DNA of 64,000 nucleotides from NCBI GenBank assembly GCA_014238335.1, contig JABABI010000020.1, positions 1-64,000 on the forward strand, given 5' to 3'. The notes under the pieces were generated by a model. The model was not told the origin of the DNA. It worked only from the letters and a program-made list of their open reading frames with translations, and ran no database searches. Shown piece by piece: positions 1 through 9,492 of the stretch (its first letter is position 1; every line of letters begins with the position of its first letter). The translations under genes and the position numbers were made by a program. The DNA comes from Fuerstiella sp. Its GTDB lineage: Bacteria; Planctomycetota; Planctomycetia; Planctomycetales; Planctomycetaceae.

Positions 1-92
1 GAAGTTGTCGCTTTCCTGCAGGTGGATTCGAACAGGTAATTTGCACGTCTGCATTGAGAATGCTGGCCCAGGCACCAGCTGTCGGCCCGTAT

Positions 93-974
93 CTACCAAT
101 AGAGTTGCAGCAATCGTCCGGATTGTGTGGCCACGAACAGTCGCTCTCCCAGCGGATCAACTCTCATGTGTTTTGCGGGGTCACGAGACAAATCGCATGC
201 CCACAGAAGCTCTCCCTCAAAGTTCAGCCAGTAAATGCGATCCTCCAGCGTGGTCGCCGCCAGACGCTTTCGGGTACTTGACGCAGCGACGGAATTGGGG
301 ATTCCATCAACCATAAATGAGCCTTTTTGCTTTCCCGATCCACTTAAGACCTGAATCCCATGATTGAAGGCGGCCAGCAGAATCCGTTTTCCGCAGCCGG
401 ATACGGCCATGTTGCCCACATTATTCATGATTCGCTCGTTCCACTCTTCGTCACCACCCAACTGGTGACAACACAAATGACCGAATTCAGCTGCCCCGAT
501 CAGCAATGGTTTCTCGTGCAGAAAATGCAAAAAATCGAGTGGTCGAGGCGTGTCGAATTTGGCGATTTCCTTCTTGTCGATAGAAACGATATACGTCTGC
601 GACGACTCCGAACTCACTGCGATGTGACTGCCGAATGGAGTGATTGCGAGTCCGCCAATTTCACCCGTCAGTTCAACGTCCCAACGTTTCTTGAGCTTGT
701 CATCGAAACACACAAGCCGGCCGCTGGCGAGTGCAGCGGCCCCGAAATTTCCGGTATCTGACCAGACAAGCGACCGCAGGTCGCCGAAACCGTGCTCACG
801 CTTCAGCTGTTCACCTGACTGATTCAGCAACACCAGGTGTCCGGTCGCCGTTCCGACAAGCAGTGTGCGCGCCTCTTCTGCGTAGTCCATGGAAGCAATG
901 CCTTCTGCGAAGACATCGTCCTGAACCACCTCAGGTCGTGTGCCGTGACTATTTTGAAGTAGCGCGTGATTCAC
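93..974 (-). CDS. Beta-propeller (WD40/PQQ-like) repeat protein, unknown function
   Basis: A 293-residue protein made of short repeated beta-rich segments of the type seen in WD40 or PQQ-like propellers, for example 'TLLVGTATGHLVLLN' near residue 40 and 'RLFVATQSGRLLQLYW' at the C-terminus. The spacing of about 40 residues fits roughly six or seven blades. There is no signal peptide or membrane segment, so it is probably cytoplasmic. Such folds act as protein-interaction scaffolds; no catalytic residue is visible and no specific function can be given. It is transcribed away from the next gene, so it is probably expressed alone or with genes beyond the left edge of the window. Start is ATG at 974. 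Confidence 0.6.
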   Translation of the reverse strand: MNHALLQNSHGTRPEVVQDDVFAEGIASMDYAEEARTLLVGTATGHLVLLNQSGEQLKREHGFGDLRSLVWSDTGNFGAAALASGRLVCFDDKLKKRWDVELTGEIGGLAITPFGSHIAVSSESSQTYIVSIDKKEIAKFDTPRPLDFLHFLHEKPLLIGAAEFGHLCCHQLGGDEEWNERIMNNVGNMAVSGCGKRILLAAFNHGIQVLSGSGKQKGSFMVDGIPNSVAASSTRKRLAATTLEDRIYWLNFEGELLWACDLSRDPAKHMRVDPLGERLFVATQSGRLLQLYW

Positions 975-1379
975 AGGCCAGACTGTTCAGCAACTTCGGA
1001 TTGTATCCACCGACCATGATGGAACTTGTGTATACTACGTCGCCCCTCTGATGCGATTCATCTCTCTATGTGCTGAATAAGTTTTTTTCCTGCGGGTACT
1101 GCGCAGTTCTCAGGCGGGTACACGAAGCGAATGTTGCTCCATACTAAGCGAGCTGGACAACAATCACAACGACTCCGCACGGCGAGCATTTGCTGGCCGA
1201 CAGTCGCTCGACCATTGCCACTTGTAAGCCGCAGTCGGTAGCCTTGCTGTCCGGTCCGGAGATTGATCACCCTGAGCAAGCCAACCCCCGAGCAATCTGA
1301 TACATTTGATGCCCCACAGATTTTCATGACTGTCGCAGCGCGACGTCTGACGGCAAAGAACAGGGCAGGGAGACCCAAC
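975..1379. other. Divergent intergenic region
   Basis: About 400 bases between two divergently transcribed genes. Long frames on both strands here have no recognisable protein features. It should carry the promoters of both flanking genes, but no convincing -35/-10 pair stands out. Confidence 0.5.
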
Positions 1380-2267
1380 ATGAACCATTTTCGAAGTATT
1401 CCTGGACGTCACGCGAACACGATTCTGTGTCTGGCAGCAGCACTGATCACCTGTGCCCCCTGCCGAAGCGACGACGAGGATCCGGAGCTCCGGAAATTTC
1501 AGGGGCACTGGGAGGTGACGGACCTTGTTGAAGACGGAAAGGTGATTGCGAAGCAAAAGATTCGCGAATTACTGCCGTCCGGAGGACGTGCGCAGATCAT
1601 TGAGAATGCGATCATCTTCAGATCTCCCACGGACGGAAAACAGGGTGCGAAAGTGTTCCGGATTGAGCCTGCGAAGTACCCGAAACGCATCGAGGTCAGC
1701 ACGTCACAGGGCAAGGACAGCTGGGGGATCTATCAGTTTGATGCCGACAAGCTGGTCATCTGCCTGACTGATCCGAATGAAGCGGCACGGCCAGGCGACT
1801 TCTCCGCCGAAGCTGGTTCAAAAAGGATGAGGATGGTACTGAAACGATCTGCGGCACGGCCACTGGCCACGAAAACACCGGCCGTGGCCGGGACACAAAA
1901 GCCGCAACCGGCTCAGGCACTGAAAGGTCTGACCGATGTTGATTTGACAAAGATGCTCGCGGGGACATGGAGACTGAATGACAACGCTGGTTCGTTGTTT
2001 GTCACATTCAACGCCAACGGAACGGTCACTACTGTTCGGGAATATCAGGAACTCAGGCTGTTTCACAGGTCCTTCGTCCAGACGCCGATCTCCGGCGGAA
2101 CGTGGAGCATCAAAAACGGTCAGCTGACAGCTCATGTCAACAGATCAGTCCAGATCGAGCGCGTCAATCGGCTGTTTTCATTTTCCATTCGTTCCGTTTC
2201 GGCCACTGACCTGATCTTCGTGGACTCGCTGGGGCGAGTCGCGTGTGCGGCCCGAGTGCAGAAGTAG
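1380..2267 (+). CDS. Exported TIGR03067-like domain protein
   Basis: The ATG at 1380 is chosen over an upstream in-frame codon because AGGGAG lies just ahead of it and the protein then begins with a clear signal peptide (hydrophobic 'ILCLAAALITCAP', about residues 15-27). The mature part opens with 'ELRKFQGHWEVTDLVEDGK', which resembles the TIGR03067 family: small exported domains, expanded in planctomycetes, that start with a similar 'LQGTW.v...e.dGk' motif and end in strands with 'I.DPNE..RPGDF'-like text. A second beta-rich segment (about residues 190-290, 'MLAGTWRLNDNAGSLFVTF') looks like a lipocalin-type domain. The role of these domains is unknown; they are likely periplasmic or surface-attached. 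Confidence 0.75.
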   Translation: MNHFRSIPGRHANTILCLAAALITCAPCRSDDEDPELRKFQGHWEVTDLVEDGKVIAKQKIRELLPSGGRAQIIENAIIFRSPTDGKQGAKVFRIEPAKYPKRIEVSTSQGKDSWGIYQFDADKLVICLTDPNEAARPGDFSAEAGSKRMRMVLKRSAARPLATKTPAVAGTQKPQPAQALKGLTDVDLTKMLAGTWRLNDNAGSLFVTFNANGTVTTVREYQELRLFHRSFVQTPISGGTWSIKNGQLTAHVNRSVQIERVNRLFSFSIRSVSATDLIFVDSLGRVACAARVQK

Positions 2268-2523
2268 ATTTCCTCAGTGTTCACTGAACGACACTGAACA
2301 ACCGGCCCGACTTTCAGCTGATGACCGGTCGTGTCACATCTTGGGGTGGGGGCGCGGGACCTCAAGGTTCGCCGTGCGGAGTGCCGTTTCCCTGGGCCGT
2401 CGTCGTACCGACTTCAGCGAGTCCGATTGTGACCATCAATTCCCGGCCTTTGCGATCCGCGGCGTTGCGGCCTTCCGGACGGCTGAACACGGAGTCGGAC
2501 CACAGAACGACCAAAGCCTAATC

Positions 2524-2537
2524 TCGCAAATTTGCGA
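2524..2537. promoter_or_regulatory. 14-bp perfect palindrome, possible operator
   Basis: TCGCAAATTTGCGA reads the same on both strands. Its AT-rich centre and length fit a dimeric repressor site. It lies 115 bases before the sulfatase pseudogene; a regulatory role is inferred only. Confidence 0.35.
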
Positions 2538-2568
2538 ATAAATGCTTACGTGAAGTAACACAGGAGGC

Positions 2569-2585
2569 AGATTCTTCAAGAATCT
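2569..2585. promoter_or_regulatory. 8+1+8 perfect inverted repeat
   Basis: AGATTCTT-C-AAGAATCT. It is too tightly closed to be a good hairpin, so an operator is more likely than a terminator. There is no T-tract. Confidence 0.3.
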
Positions 2586-2636
2586 TCGCTTACCTGTTGG
2601 GTACACCCAATTAATTACGTACAGGCGCGTATTCCC

Positions 2637-4879
2637 TTGCAGGCCTTTCAAATGTGGGGAACTCCAGACGCCGTTTCGTTGATGCCGTTACTGGTGTTCA
2701 GTTGTTTAACCCCGGTTCCCAGCCTCCGGGCAGAAGAAACGGAAACTGAATTTCGGGGTGAGATCGCGAAGAAACATGAGGATTCGGTGGATTGGTGGGC
2801 GCCAAAATCGCGGCAACCCAAAGGTGCACCGACCGTCATTATCTTTCTGCTTGATGATACAGGCCTGGCCCAGATCGGTTCGTTTGGCGGTCTAATCAAT
2901 ACGCCGAACATCGACCGTCTGGCCGCTGGCCGACTGCGTTACCACAATTTTCACACGACATCGCTGTGTTATCCGTCGCGAGCAACCCTGATGGCACGAC
3001 GGAACCCACACACGATCGGACTGGGAAGTCACGCTCTGACCGCGCTGGGATTTCCCGGCTACAACGCCATCGGACAGTGGGGTCATACACCGCTCTACGA
3101 AGTTTCGCAGATTGGACCATTTAATCACTGGCCCAGTCACGAAGCATTTCCTCATTCGTATTGTTTCATGGCGGCCGACGTGCACCAGTTCGTACCCGTT
3201 CTGTGGGACGACCACCACCCGGAACCGTATCGTCGGACGGAACACCTGGACAAGGACCTGGCAGACCGCAAAAATCAGTGGATCACAGGGCATAAGTCTC
3301 TGGACAAGAATCTGCCGTTCATGATGCTGTGGGCCTTGGGGTCAATGCATTCACCGCCTCATGCCCCCGACAGTTACCTCGATAAGCACAAAGGAAAATT
3401 CGATCAGGGCTGGGACAAAACTCGTGAACAGAAACTGAGAATCGGAAGAATCCGGGAATCGTTCCGCCCAACACAAAGTTGAGTGCCAGGATCAAAGAGA
3501 TTCCGGCGTGGGATTCTCTCGACGCCGATCACAGGAAACTCTATCGACGACAGATGGAGGTCTTGCGGCACAGCTGGAATACAGTGACGTTCAGATTGGT
3601 CGAGTCATCAAAACGCTGGAACGTATCGACGAACTCGACAACACGCTGATCTTTGTCACTTCGGACAACGAAGCGAGCGGTGAAGGCGGTCTGGCGGGCA
3701 CCTTCCACGAAACCTGCGTCCTGAACGGAATGCCGACTCCTTTCGACACCAACATGCGGCACCTGGACCACTGGGGCAAACGGACACCTGTCCGCACTAT
3801 CACGCGGGCTGGGCGATAGCCGGCAACACTCCGTTCCCGTACTTTAAGCAGAGTTCACACCGAGAAAACCAGGCGGACGCGTTGATGGTTCACTGACCAA
3901 AGGAAATTAAGGAAAAATCCGCACTCAGTATCACCACATCTCAGACATCGCTCCCACCATTATGGAAGCTGCAGGAATTGAACGGCCGGAAGAATATCAC
4001 GGCATCAAACAGCCGCTGTTTACTGAACTTCCGATGAACTACTCGTTCGACGACGCAGGTGCTCCCAACGCAAAGAAAGTGCAGTACGACAAAATGTTCG
4101 GCAAAACGGCGATCTGGGCTGATGGCTGCAAAGCAGTGACTCTGCACGAAAAGCGAATGCCGTGGATCGTCAATTTCTCGACTCCGTTTGAGGACGAAGT
4201 GTGGGAACTCTACAACGTCAACGAAGACTTTTCGGAGAGCACGGATCTGGCCGAAACGTTTCCGGAGAAGCTGGAAGAACTCAAGAAGCTCTGGGACCAG
4301 AAAGCGGTGAAGAATAACGTCTTTCCGCTGTGCGGCGACATGATCAAACGCAGGGCCGCCATCAACAACATTTTGTTTGGGAACCAGAAGAAATTTGTGT
4401 ACTTCGCACCGGGCGCCGTTCGAACTGCGGAAAAAACCTCCGCACCAGTTAAGAACCGCTCTCATAGAATCGAAACGACGATTGGTCTGAAGGGCGATGA
4501 AGAAGGAGTGATTGTGTCGTGCGGTGGCATGACCGGCAGCTACAGCAGGTATATCAAGAGCGGCAAGTTACAATTCGATTATAACTTGCTGGACGGTGTG
4601 CACTATCACCTGACGTCCAGGACTCGGCCAAAAGGGAACACCGACCTGAAATTCAACTGCAAGCGGACCAAACTCTTCGGGGACACCGGCAAACTGTACG
4701 TGAATGGTGCAAAAGTCGACGAGACCGGGATGCCTCGCATGCACATCAGCACGTACTCACTGGCAAAAACGTTTGATATTGGCTTCGACTACAGAGCGCA
4801 GGTCGATCGCGACTACGAAGACCGCCCGTTTCCGTTCACTGGCAAACTGGATCGCGTCAGAATCGCACTGACCGACTGA
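2637..4879 (+). pseudogene. Arylsulfatase pseudogene (three frames, internal deletion)
   Basis: Three successive frames (2637-3482, 3508-3819, 3962-4879) together read as one family S1 arylsulfatase. The N-terminal part has a signal peptide (from ATG 2682), the metal-binding 'FLLDDTG' and the formylglycine site 'TTSLCYPSRATLM', with Cys in the C-x-P-S-R core intact. After 'GFPGYNAI' the text jumps straight to 'GQWGHTPLYEVSQIGPF', so about 25 residues normally found between them are missing. The middle part carries 'DELDNTLIFVTSDNEASGEGG'. Around 3800 the reading moves to another frame ('PHYHAGWAIAGNTPFPYF') and then stops. The last part is the usual C-terminal region with a beta-rich lectin-like end. 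With several independent lesions the gene is almost certainly inactive; a single sequencing error would not explain it. Confidence 0.8.
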
Positions 4880-4949
4880 GATCGCGGGCACTTACTGAGA
4901 CCGCAACAGACTGTTCCCTGTGTCAGCTGTTTCGGTTTCTCGTGCGGAG

Positions 4950-6437
4950 TCAGGCACCGTGTTGAACGCGATCTGCGGCGGATCGTCCACTGGTGATGCT
5001 GTCGGGCAGTCCGACGCCGTGGTAAGCACTGCCGGCAAGGTGGAGTCCGGTGTGTGCGACAGTAAGGCGTTCGATTTTCCCCACTCGTGAAATATGGCCG
5101 ACGTGGTATTGGGGCATCGCCCGGTTGTATCGGACGACACGACTGAAGGCCGGTGCGGCTGTGAGTCCCAGCATCGCCGACAGCTCCTGTTCCACGAACT
5201 CCTGAACCTCCGCGTCCGAATGTTCGAGTAGTTCCGGCTGCATCGCACCGCCGACAAATGTTCGCAACAGCACATGCCCTGCCGGTGCACGTCCGGAGAA
5301 TTTGCGACTGGTAAACGACACGGCCAGCACTTTGCGGTCCTCAATTGCCGGAACGACCAGTCCAAAAGCGTTCAGCGAATGACGAAAGTCGCTGAGTCGG
5401 TGCCCGGTCACAACGATGGCGCTGGACGCGTATTCGATGTCACGCAAAGCCTTGGCGAGGTCCGCGAAACTCTCGTCGGCCAGGAGGTCGGCGGCCCTGT
5501 AAGTCGGTAACGTCAGGATCACAGCGTCGAACATTTCGTCGGCGACGCCCGACAGCGACACCTTCCACGACGGGTTGGCTGCATCGCCGGTCGTGGGTGT
5601 CCGTGAAAGACTCGACACCAGAAGATTTGAACGCAGAGTCGCCTGGCCGGACTCCTGCAGCCACGTCAGGAGAGCGTCGACCAAACTGCCAAGTCCGTGT
5701 TCGGGTGTCGCAAACAGACCGTACCGGGCACCGCTGCCGGAGCTGGCGGCTGGTCGCCCGTTCTTCTGACGCTGTTCCGCCAACGTGGCTCGAATCACGC
5801 TGCCGTACTTTTGTTCCATCTCGATAAAACGCGGCAGGGTCGCCTTCAGGCTAAGTTTTTCAGGGTCGGAGGTGTAGATTCCTCCGATCAGTGGCTGGAT
5901 AAGTCGGTCGAGTGCCTCGCGGCCAAAACGCCGCCGCACGAAATCGGCCAGGGATTCGTCTACTTCGGGATTTGTCTTCGGCCGAAGGAATGCCTCTCGC
6001 AGTAATCGAATTTTTCCACCAACAGAAAGCACTGGCGTTGTGGCAATCGCCCAGGGCTTTGCCGGTGCCATCAACATGAATCCATCCGGAACCGGCTGAG
6101 GCCTTCCGTTTCGCAGAACAAGTGATCGGCGGAACTCGGCGTCGGTGGGGATCAGTTGATCACTAAATCCAATGTCGTCACAAAGTTGAATACCTCCTGG
6201 CTTGTTAGTGATAAACGAGTCAGGCCCCAGCTCCATCAAAAAACCATCCGAATGCTCCGTCCGAATGATACCACCGAACCGCTCGGTCGATTCGAAAATC
6301 ACAACCTGAGCCGTCGGGTCTGTGCTGATCAACCGCTGAGCCGCCGACAACCCAGTGATGCCGCCGCCAATCACCGCAACTCGTTTGCCGTTTCTCCCGG
6401 CTTGATGCGACGCAGCCTCTGGACCGCCGCCGATCAT
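4950..6437 (-). CDS. hemG: Protoporphyrinogen/coproporphyrinogen oxidase (HemG/HemY type)
   Basis: FAD-dependent oxidase of haem synthesis, oxidising the tetrapyrrole macrocycle in one of the last steps. The Rossmann FAD motif 'VIGGGITG' is at residues 22-29 and is followed by 'FESTERFGG' and 'GPDSF', as in the HemY/PPOX family; the C-terminal FAD-contact segment is 'LHLAGSAYHGVGLPDSI'. The 495-residue length is normal. Whether the substrate is protoporphyrinogen or coproporphyrinogen cannot be read from the sequence. Its ATG overlaps the hemE stop codon in TGATG, so the two are translationally coupled and made in pathway order. It is the last gene of the ubiX-ATPase-hemE-hemG string. Confidence 0.9.
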   Translation of the reverse strand: MIGGGPEAASHQAGRNGKRVAVIGGGITGLSAAQRLISTDPTAQVVIFESTERFGGIIRTEHSDGFLMELGPDSFITNKPGGIQLCDDIGFSDQLIPTDAEFRRSLVLRNGRPQPVPDGFMLMAPAKPWAIATTPVLSVGGKIRLLREAFLRPKTNPEVDESLADFVRRRFGREALDRLIQPLIGGIYTSDPEKLSLKATLPRFIEMEQKYGSVIRATLAEQRQKNGRPAASSGSGARYGLFATPEHGLGSLVDALLTWLQESGQATLRSNLLVSSLSRTPTTGDAANPSWKVSLSGVADEMFDAVILTLPTYRAADLLADESFADLAKALRDIEYASSAIVVTGHRLSDFRHSLNAFGLVVPAIEDRKVLAVSFTSRKFSGRAPAGHVLLRTFVGGAMQPELLEHSDAEVQEFVEQELSAMLGLTAAPAFSRVVRYNRAMPQYHVGHISRVGKIERLTVAHTGLHLAGSAYHGVGLPDSITSGRSAADRVQHGA

Positions 6438-7495
6438 CAGGTTGATGCTCCCAGTTCATGCACGAAGTCCACGACCGCCTTCACGTGATCAGGACTCATG
6501 TCGGGCATCACACCGTGACCCAAATTGAAGATATGACCGTTTCTGCCGCGCACCGAATCAAGGACGCTCTTGATCCGGTCCTTCAGCACTGACAATTCTG
6601 CATAGATCGACACCGGATCCAGATTGCCCTGCACGGCGAACTCCGATCCGAAAATATCCCACGCATCGTTCAGTTGAATGCGCCAGTCAACGCCCATCAC
6701 CGTGCCCCCGGCCTGACGCTGCAGCGGCAGCAACGCCGGGTTGCCTGTCAGGAAATTGATAACGGGTGCATCATCCTGGACGGATTCAATCAGCCGTTTT
6801 GTGTGGGGTAACACGTACTCCTTATAATCAGCCGGTGACAGGCACCCCGCCCAGCTGTCGAACACCTGAACCGCCTGACATCCCGCATCGATCTGCGCTT
6901 TCAGATAGATACTGACGGAGTCGACCAGTTTGGACATCAGGGCGTTCCACGCACCGGCGTCGTTGTACATCAATTTCTTGGTGTGGACGTAGTTTTTCGA
7001 ACCTCCGCCTTCAATACAGTATGACGCTAACGTGAACGGTGCTCCCGCAAAACCAAGCAGTGGGATGTCAGTTGGCAGTTCACTGCGAATCAGCCGAACG
7101 GCCTGAAAGACGTAGTCCAGAACATCAACGGACTTTAGCGCCGTCAGCCGGTCCACGGCGCCGGGTTCCTGCAATGGATTATGAATGACGGGACCTTCGC
7201 CTTTGACATATTCCAGATCGATGCCCATCGGTTCCAGAATTGGCAACAGGTCGGCGAACAGAATGGCGGCATCCGTCCCCAGAATGTTTCGAGCTGTGAC
7301 GGTGACTTCGCAGGCCAGTTCAGGAGTCTTGCAAAGTTCGATAAACGTCACCTTGTTACGAACGGCCATGTATTCCGGCAGATAACGCCCCGCCTGTCGC
7401 ATGATCCAGACTGGAGTAGTGTCCACCGGTTCGCGGCGCACGGCCTTCATGAACCGGCTGTTGTGCAGAGATGATGTGTCGATGGTATTGTTCAA
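6437..7495 (-). CDS. hemE: Uroporphyrinogen decarboxylase
   Basis: Converts uroporphyrinogen III to coproporphyrinogen III by four decarboxylations, in the cytoplasm. The signature 'RQAGRYLPEY' is at residues 33-42, followed by 'DAAILFADLLPILEPMG' with the conserved catalytic Asp, then 'GFAGAPFTLASY' and the C-terminal 'GHGVMPD'. At 352 residues it is full length. It lies 29 bases after the stop codon of the KaiC-like ATPase and overlaps hemG by one base, so it sits in one operon with both. Confidence 0.95.
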   Translation of the reverse strand: MNNTIDTSSLHNSRFMKAVRREPVDTTPVWIMRQAGRYLPEYMAVRNKVTFIELCKTPELACEVTVTARNILGTDAAILFADLLPILEPMGIDLEYVKGEGPVIHNPLQEPGAVDRLTALKSVDVLDYVFQAVRLIRSELPTDIPLLGFAGAPFTLASYCIEGGGSKNYVHTKKLMYNDAGAWNALMSKLVDSVSIYLKAQIDAGCQAVQVFDSWAGCLSPADYKEYVLPHTKRLIESVQDDAPVINFLTGNPALLPLQRQAGGTVMGVDWRIQLNDAWDIFGSEFAVQGNLDPVSIYAELSVLKDRIKSVLDSVRGRNGHIFNLGHGVMPDMSPDHVKAVVDFVHELGAST

Positions 7496-7524
7496 GGCTA
7501 GGATTTCCGGGGGGAGTCTTCGCG

Positions 7525-8409
7525 TTAGTCGAACACGATTCCCTGTTCAGTGATATGATACGGCAGAATGAATTCATCGCACGCGCTGCCTCGATGCTTT
7601 GCCACGTACAATGCGCGACCGACCCTGTTTCCGTCTCGGGTCTTGCCCATCATAATGATCGTATTTGCATTCGACAGGACATCGCCCGACTGAATTGGTC
7701 GGCTGATCAAATCATCCAGCATGACTTCGTGACAGGTATACAGCAGCAGTCCACTGATCCGGCCATGATCGTATTCATGACGTTTCACGGTTTCCTCCTG
7801 TGATCGGTAGTGTACTCGAAACAGGTCGCGAGCCAGCCAGTCATGTTCCTTCCGCAGAATCTGATGATAGAGGTAGTCAAACAGGTGAAATTGAAACGAG
7901 TCTGAATCTTTTTCGGTTGGTTCGACGCCATCGATCACAGCTCGTCGCACACCGTGGACAAAATTCCCATAAAAAAAAGCGATTGTCTGGTCGAGCCGCC
8001 TCATCAGGTCTGCCTTGAATTCCTGCCATTCTTCGGGCTGCATGTCACCAATCGTCACTCGACGTCCGCCACGATCAAAGACATGCAGATAATCCGAACG
8101 AATCTCATCGGCATCCCACACAATCGCGGGGTCAATACGGTCCACCAGCTTCCGGGTCCGCAGCTTCCATGCGAAAATCCGATCTGCGTAATCCGCCTGC
8201 CCCTGTGAATCACCGCGCGTCGTTAAATCGAAAATAATGCCGGACTGCCCCTCCTGCGCGATGCCGGTATGAGCATAACTGACCCCCAGCTGAGTCTTCC
8301 CGATGCCAGTCGCGCCCATGACGACTGCCAGCGCGCCGGGAATCAGACCGCCGCCCAATGCTTCGTCAAGTCGCGGTATTCCGGTCGAGTGACGATCAAC
8401 TACTGTCAT
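7525..8409 (-). CDS. Single-domain KaiC/RAD55-like ATPase
   Basis: A RecA-fold ATPase of 294 residues. The Walker A motif 'GATGIGKT' is at residues 32-39, preceded by '[18 protein letters not shown]', the characteristic opening of KaiC/RadA/RAD55 relatives. A Walker B-like strand '[10 protein letters not shown]' lies near residue 155. There is only one ATPase domain, against two in clock KaiC, and no KaiA or KaiB partner is nearby. It lies between ubiX and hemE on the same strand, 29 bases before hemE, so co-expression with haem genes is likely. The family often has signalling or regulatory roles, but nothing in the sequence tells what this one regulates. Confidence 0.75.
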   Translation of the reverse strand: MTVVDRHSTGIPRLDEALGGGLIPGALAVVMGATGIGKTQLGVSYAHTGIAQEGQSGIIFDLTTRGDSQGQADYADRIFAWKLRTRKLVDRIDPAIVWDADEIRSDYLHVFDRGGRRVTIGDMQPEEWQEFKADLMRRLDQTIAFFYGNFVHGVRRAVIDGVEPTEKDSDSFQFHLFDYLYHQILRKEHDWLARDLFRVHYRSQEETVKRHEYDHGRISGLLLYTCHEVMLDDLISRPIQSGDVLSNANTIIMMGKTRDGNRVGRALYVAKHRGSACDEFILPYHITEQGIVFD

Positions 8410-8567
8410 GAATATGCGTGTTCCTGGCAGAATACCGGAAATGACCGGAACACACCGTGATTCCGCGCAGCCCGTTCTGAGAGTCTGTAATCGGGCGAGT
8501 CATATCCTTAAACGCGAATCATTGCCAGTACTTCGGCACTAAATCAATAGCTTGCCAGCAAGGATTA

Positions 8568-9230
8568 TCAAGTGGTTTCGCCCCACCGCCGCATTAAGGA
8601 GTGTTCCACCTGAAGATGGTCGCAGATTCGTGCAACGACGAAATCAACGATGTTAGCAACGCAGGCGGGGCGCTGATAAAACCCGGGCATCGCGGGCAGG
8701 ATTGTCGCACCGGCGCGGGACAGTCCCGTCATGTTTTCCAGAGCCACCAGACTGAGCGGAGTTTCTCGCGGCACCAGGACCAGCGGCCTTCGTTCCTTCA
8801 AGTGGACGTCGGCAGATCGCTGAACCAGATTGGTCGACGAACCACACGCGATCGCTGACAAAGTTCCCATTGAACACGGGCAGATGACCATGCCGCCTGT
8901 CAGAAAAGAGCCACTGGCGATCCCCGCAGAATAGTCACCAATGCCGTGCACAGAACAGGTGCCGCTGAATTCGGTGGACCACTTATTGAAGCCCCACGCA
9001 GCCGCGATTCCGGACGTCAACGCAGTCTTTATGAAATCTGTCCACTCGTCCACCGCAGCATTATCCGCAGGAATCCCAACGTTCAGTTCCTGTGCGGCAA
9101 CCTGACGAGCGGCGCCGCTGACAATCAGGTGGATGTGGTGCCCGGCACTTAACAGGACCTGTGCCAGCCTGATAGCGTAAGCCGATCCGCTGGCTCCCGT
9201 GATGGCCAGCACGATATTACGTTGTTTCAT
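8568..9230 (-). CDS. ubiX: Flavin prenyltransferase UbiX
   Basis: Makes prenylated FMN, the cofactor of UbiD-type decarboxylases, by joining dimethylallyl phosphate to FMN. It begins 'NIVLAITGASGSAYAIRLA', the flavoprotein nucleotide-binding opening of UbiX, and has 'CPCSMGTLSAIACGSSTNL' in mid-protein and 'RRPLVLVPRETPLS' further on, all diagnostic. The 220-residue length is slightly long for the family because of an insertion around residues 65-100. No ubiD is present in the window, so the pathway served (probably menaquinone) is inferred. It is 158 bases ahead of the KaiC-like ATPase on the same strand and probably heads the operon. Confidence 0.92.
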   Translation of the reverse strand: MKQRNIVLAITGASGSAYAIRLAQVLLSAGHHIHLIVSGAARQVAAQELNVGIPADNAAVDEWTDFIKTALTSGIAAAWGFNKWSTEFSGTCSVHGIGDYSAGIASGSFLTGGMVICPCSMGTLSAIACGSSTNLVQRSADVHLKERRPLVLVPRETPLSLVALENMTGLSRAGATILPAMPGFYQRPACVANIVDFVVARICDHLQVEHSLMRRWGETT

Positions 9231-9492
9231 CCGAACCCGTTCCGTGTTCCGATAGATCGATTGGCATGAGTGTTGTTTTCGTGGTGACGCTTCGGCGTTA
9301 GACTTTAGTCGGACAACACCACTTTCGCATGACCAGCCGCAAATACAAGCTCACACCGCAAAGACGTGTGTTTGCCGTAAGTTGTCGACTTGCTTACGCT
9401 TCAGGCTCGTCTGTACGAAAAGCTAACGCTGTCCGGTCAGGCCATTCCTTCAAACGAATCCGTTTCGACGTACTGTCCACGAAAGTCAGACC

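Larger units (their letters stand above)
2268..2636. other. Intergenic region with two perfect palindromes
   Basis: No gene is supported here. The region holds a 14-base palindrome at 2524-2537 and an 8+1+8 inverted repeat at 2569-2585, both upstream of the degraded sulfatase gene. Confidence 0.5.

Noticed and set aside
7525..8409. Circadian-clock KaiC assignment
   Set aside because: Only one ATPase domain and no kaiA/kaiB nearby.
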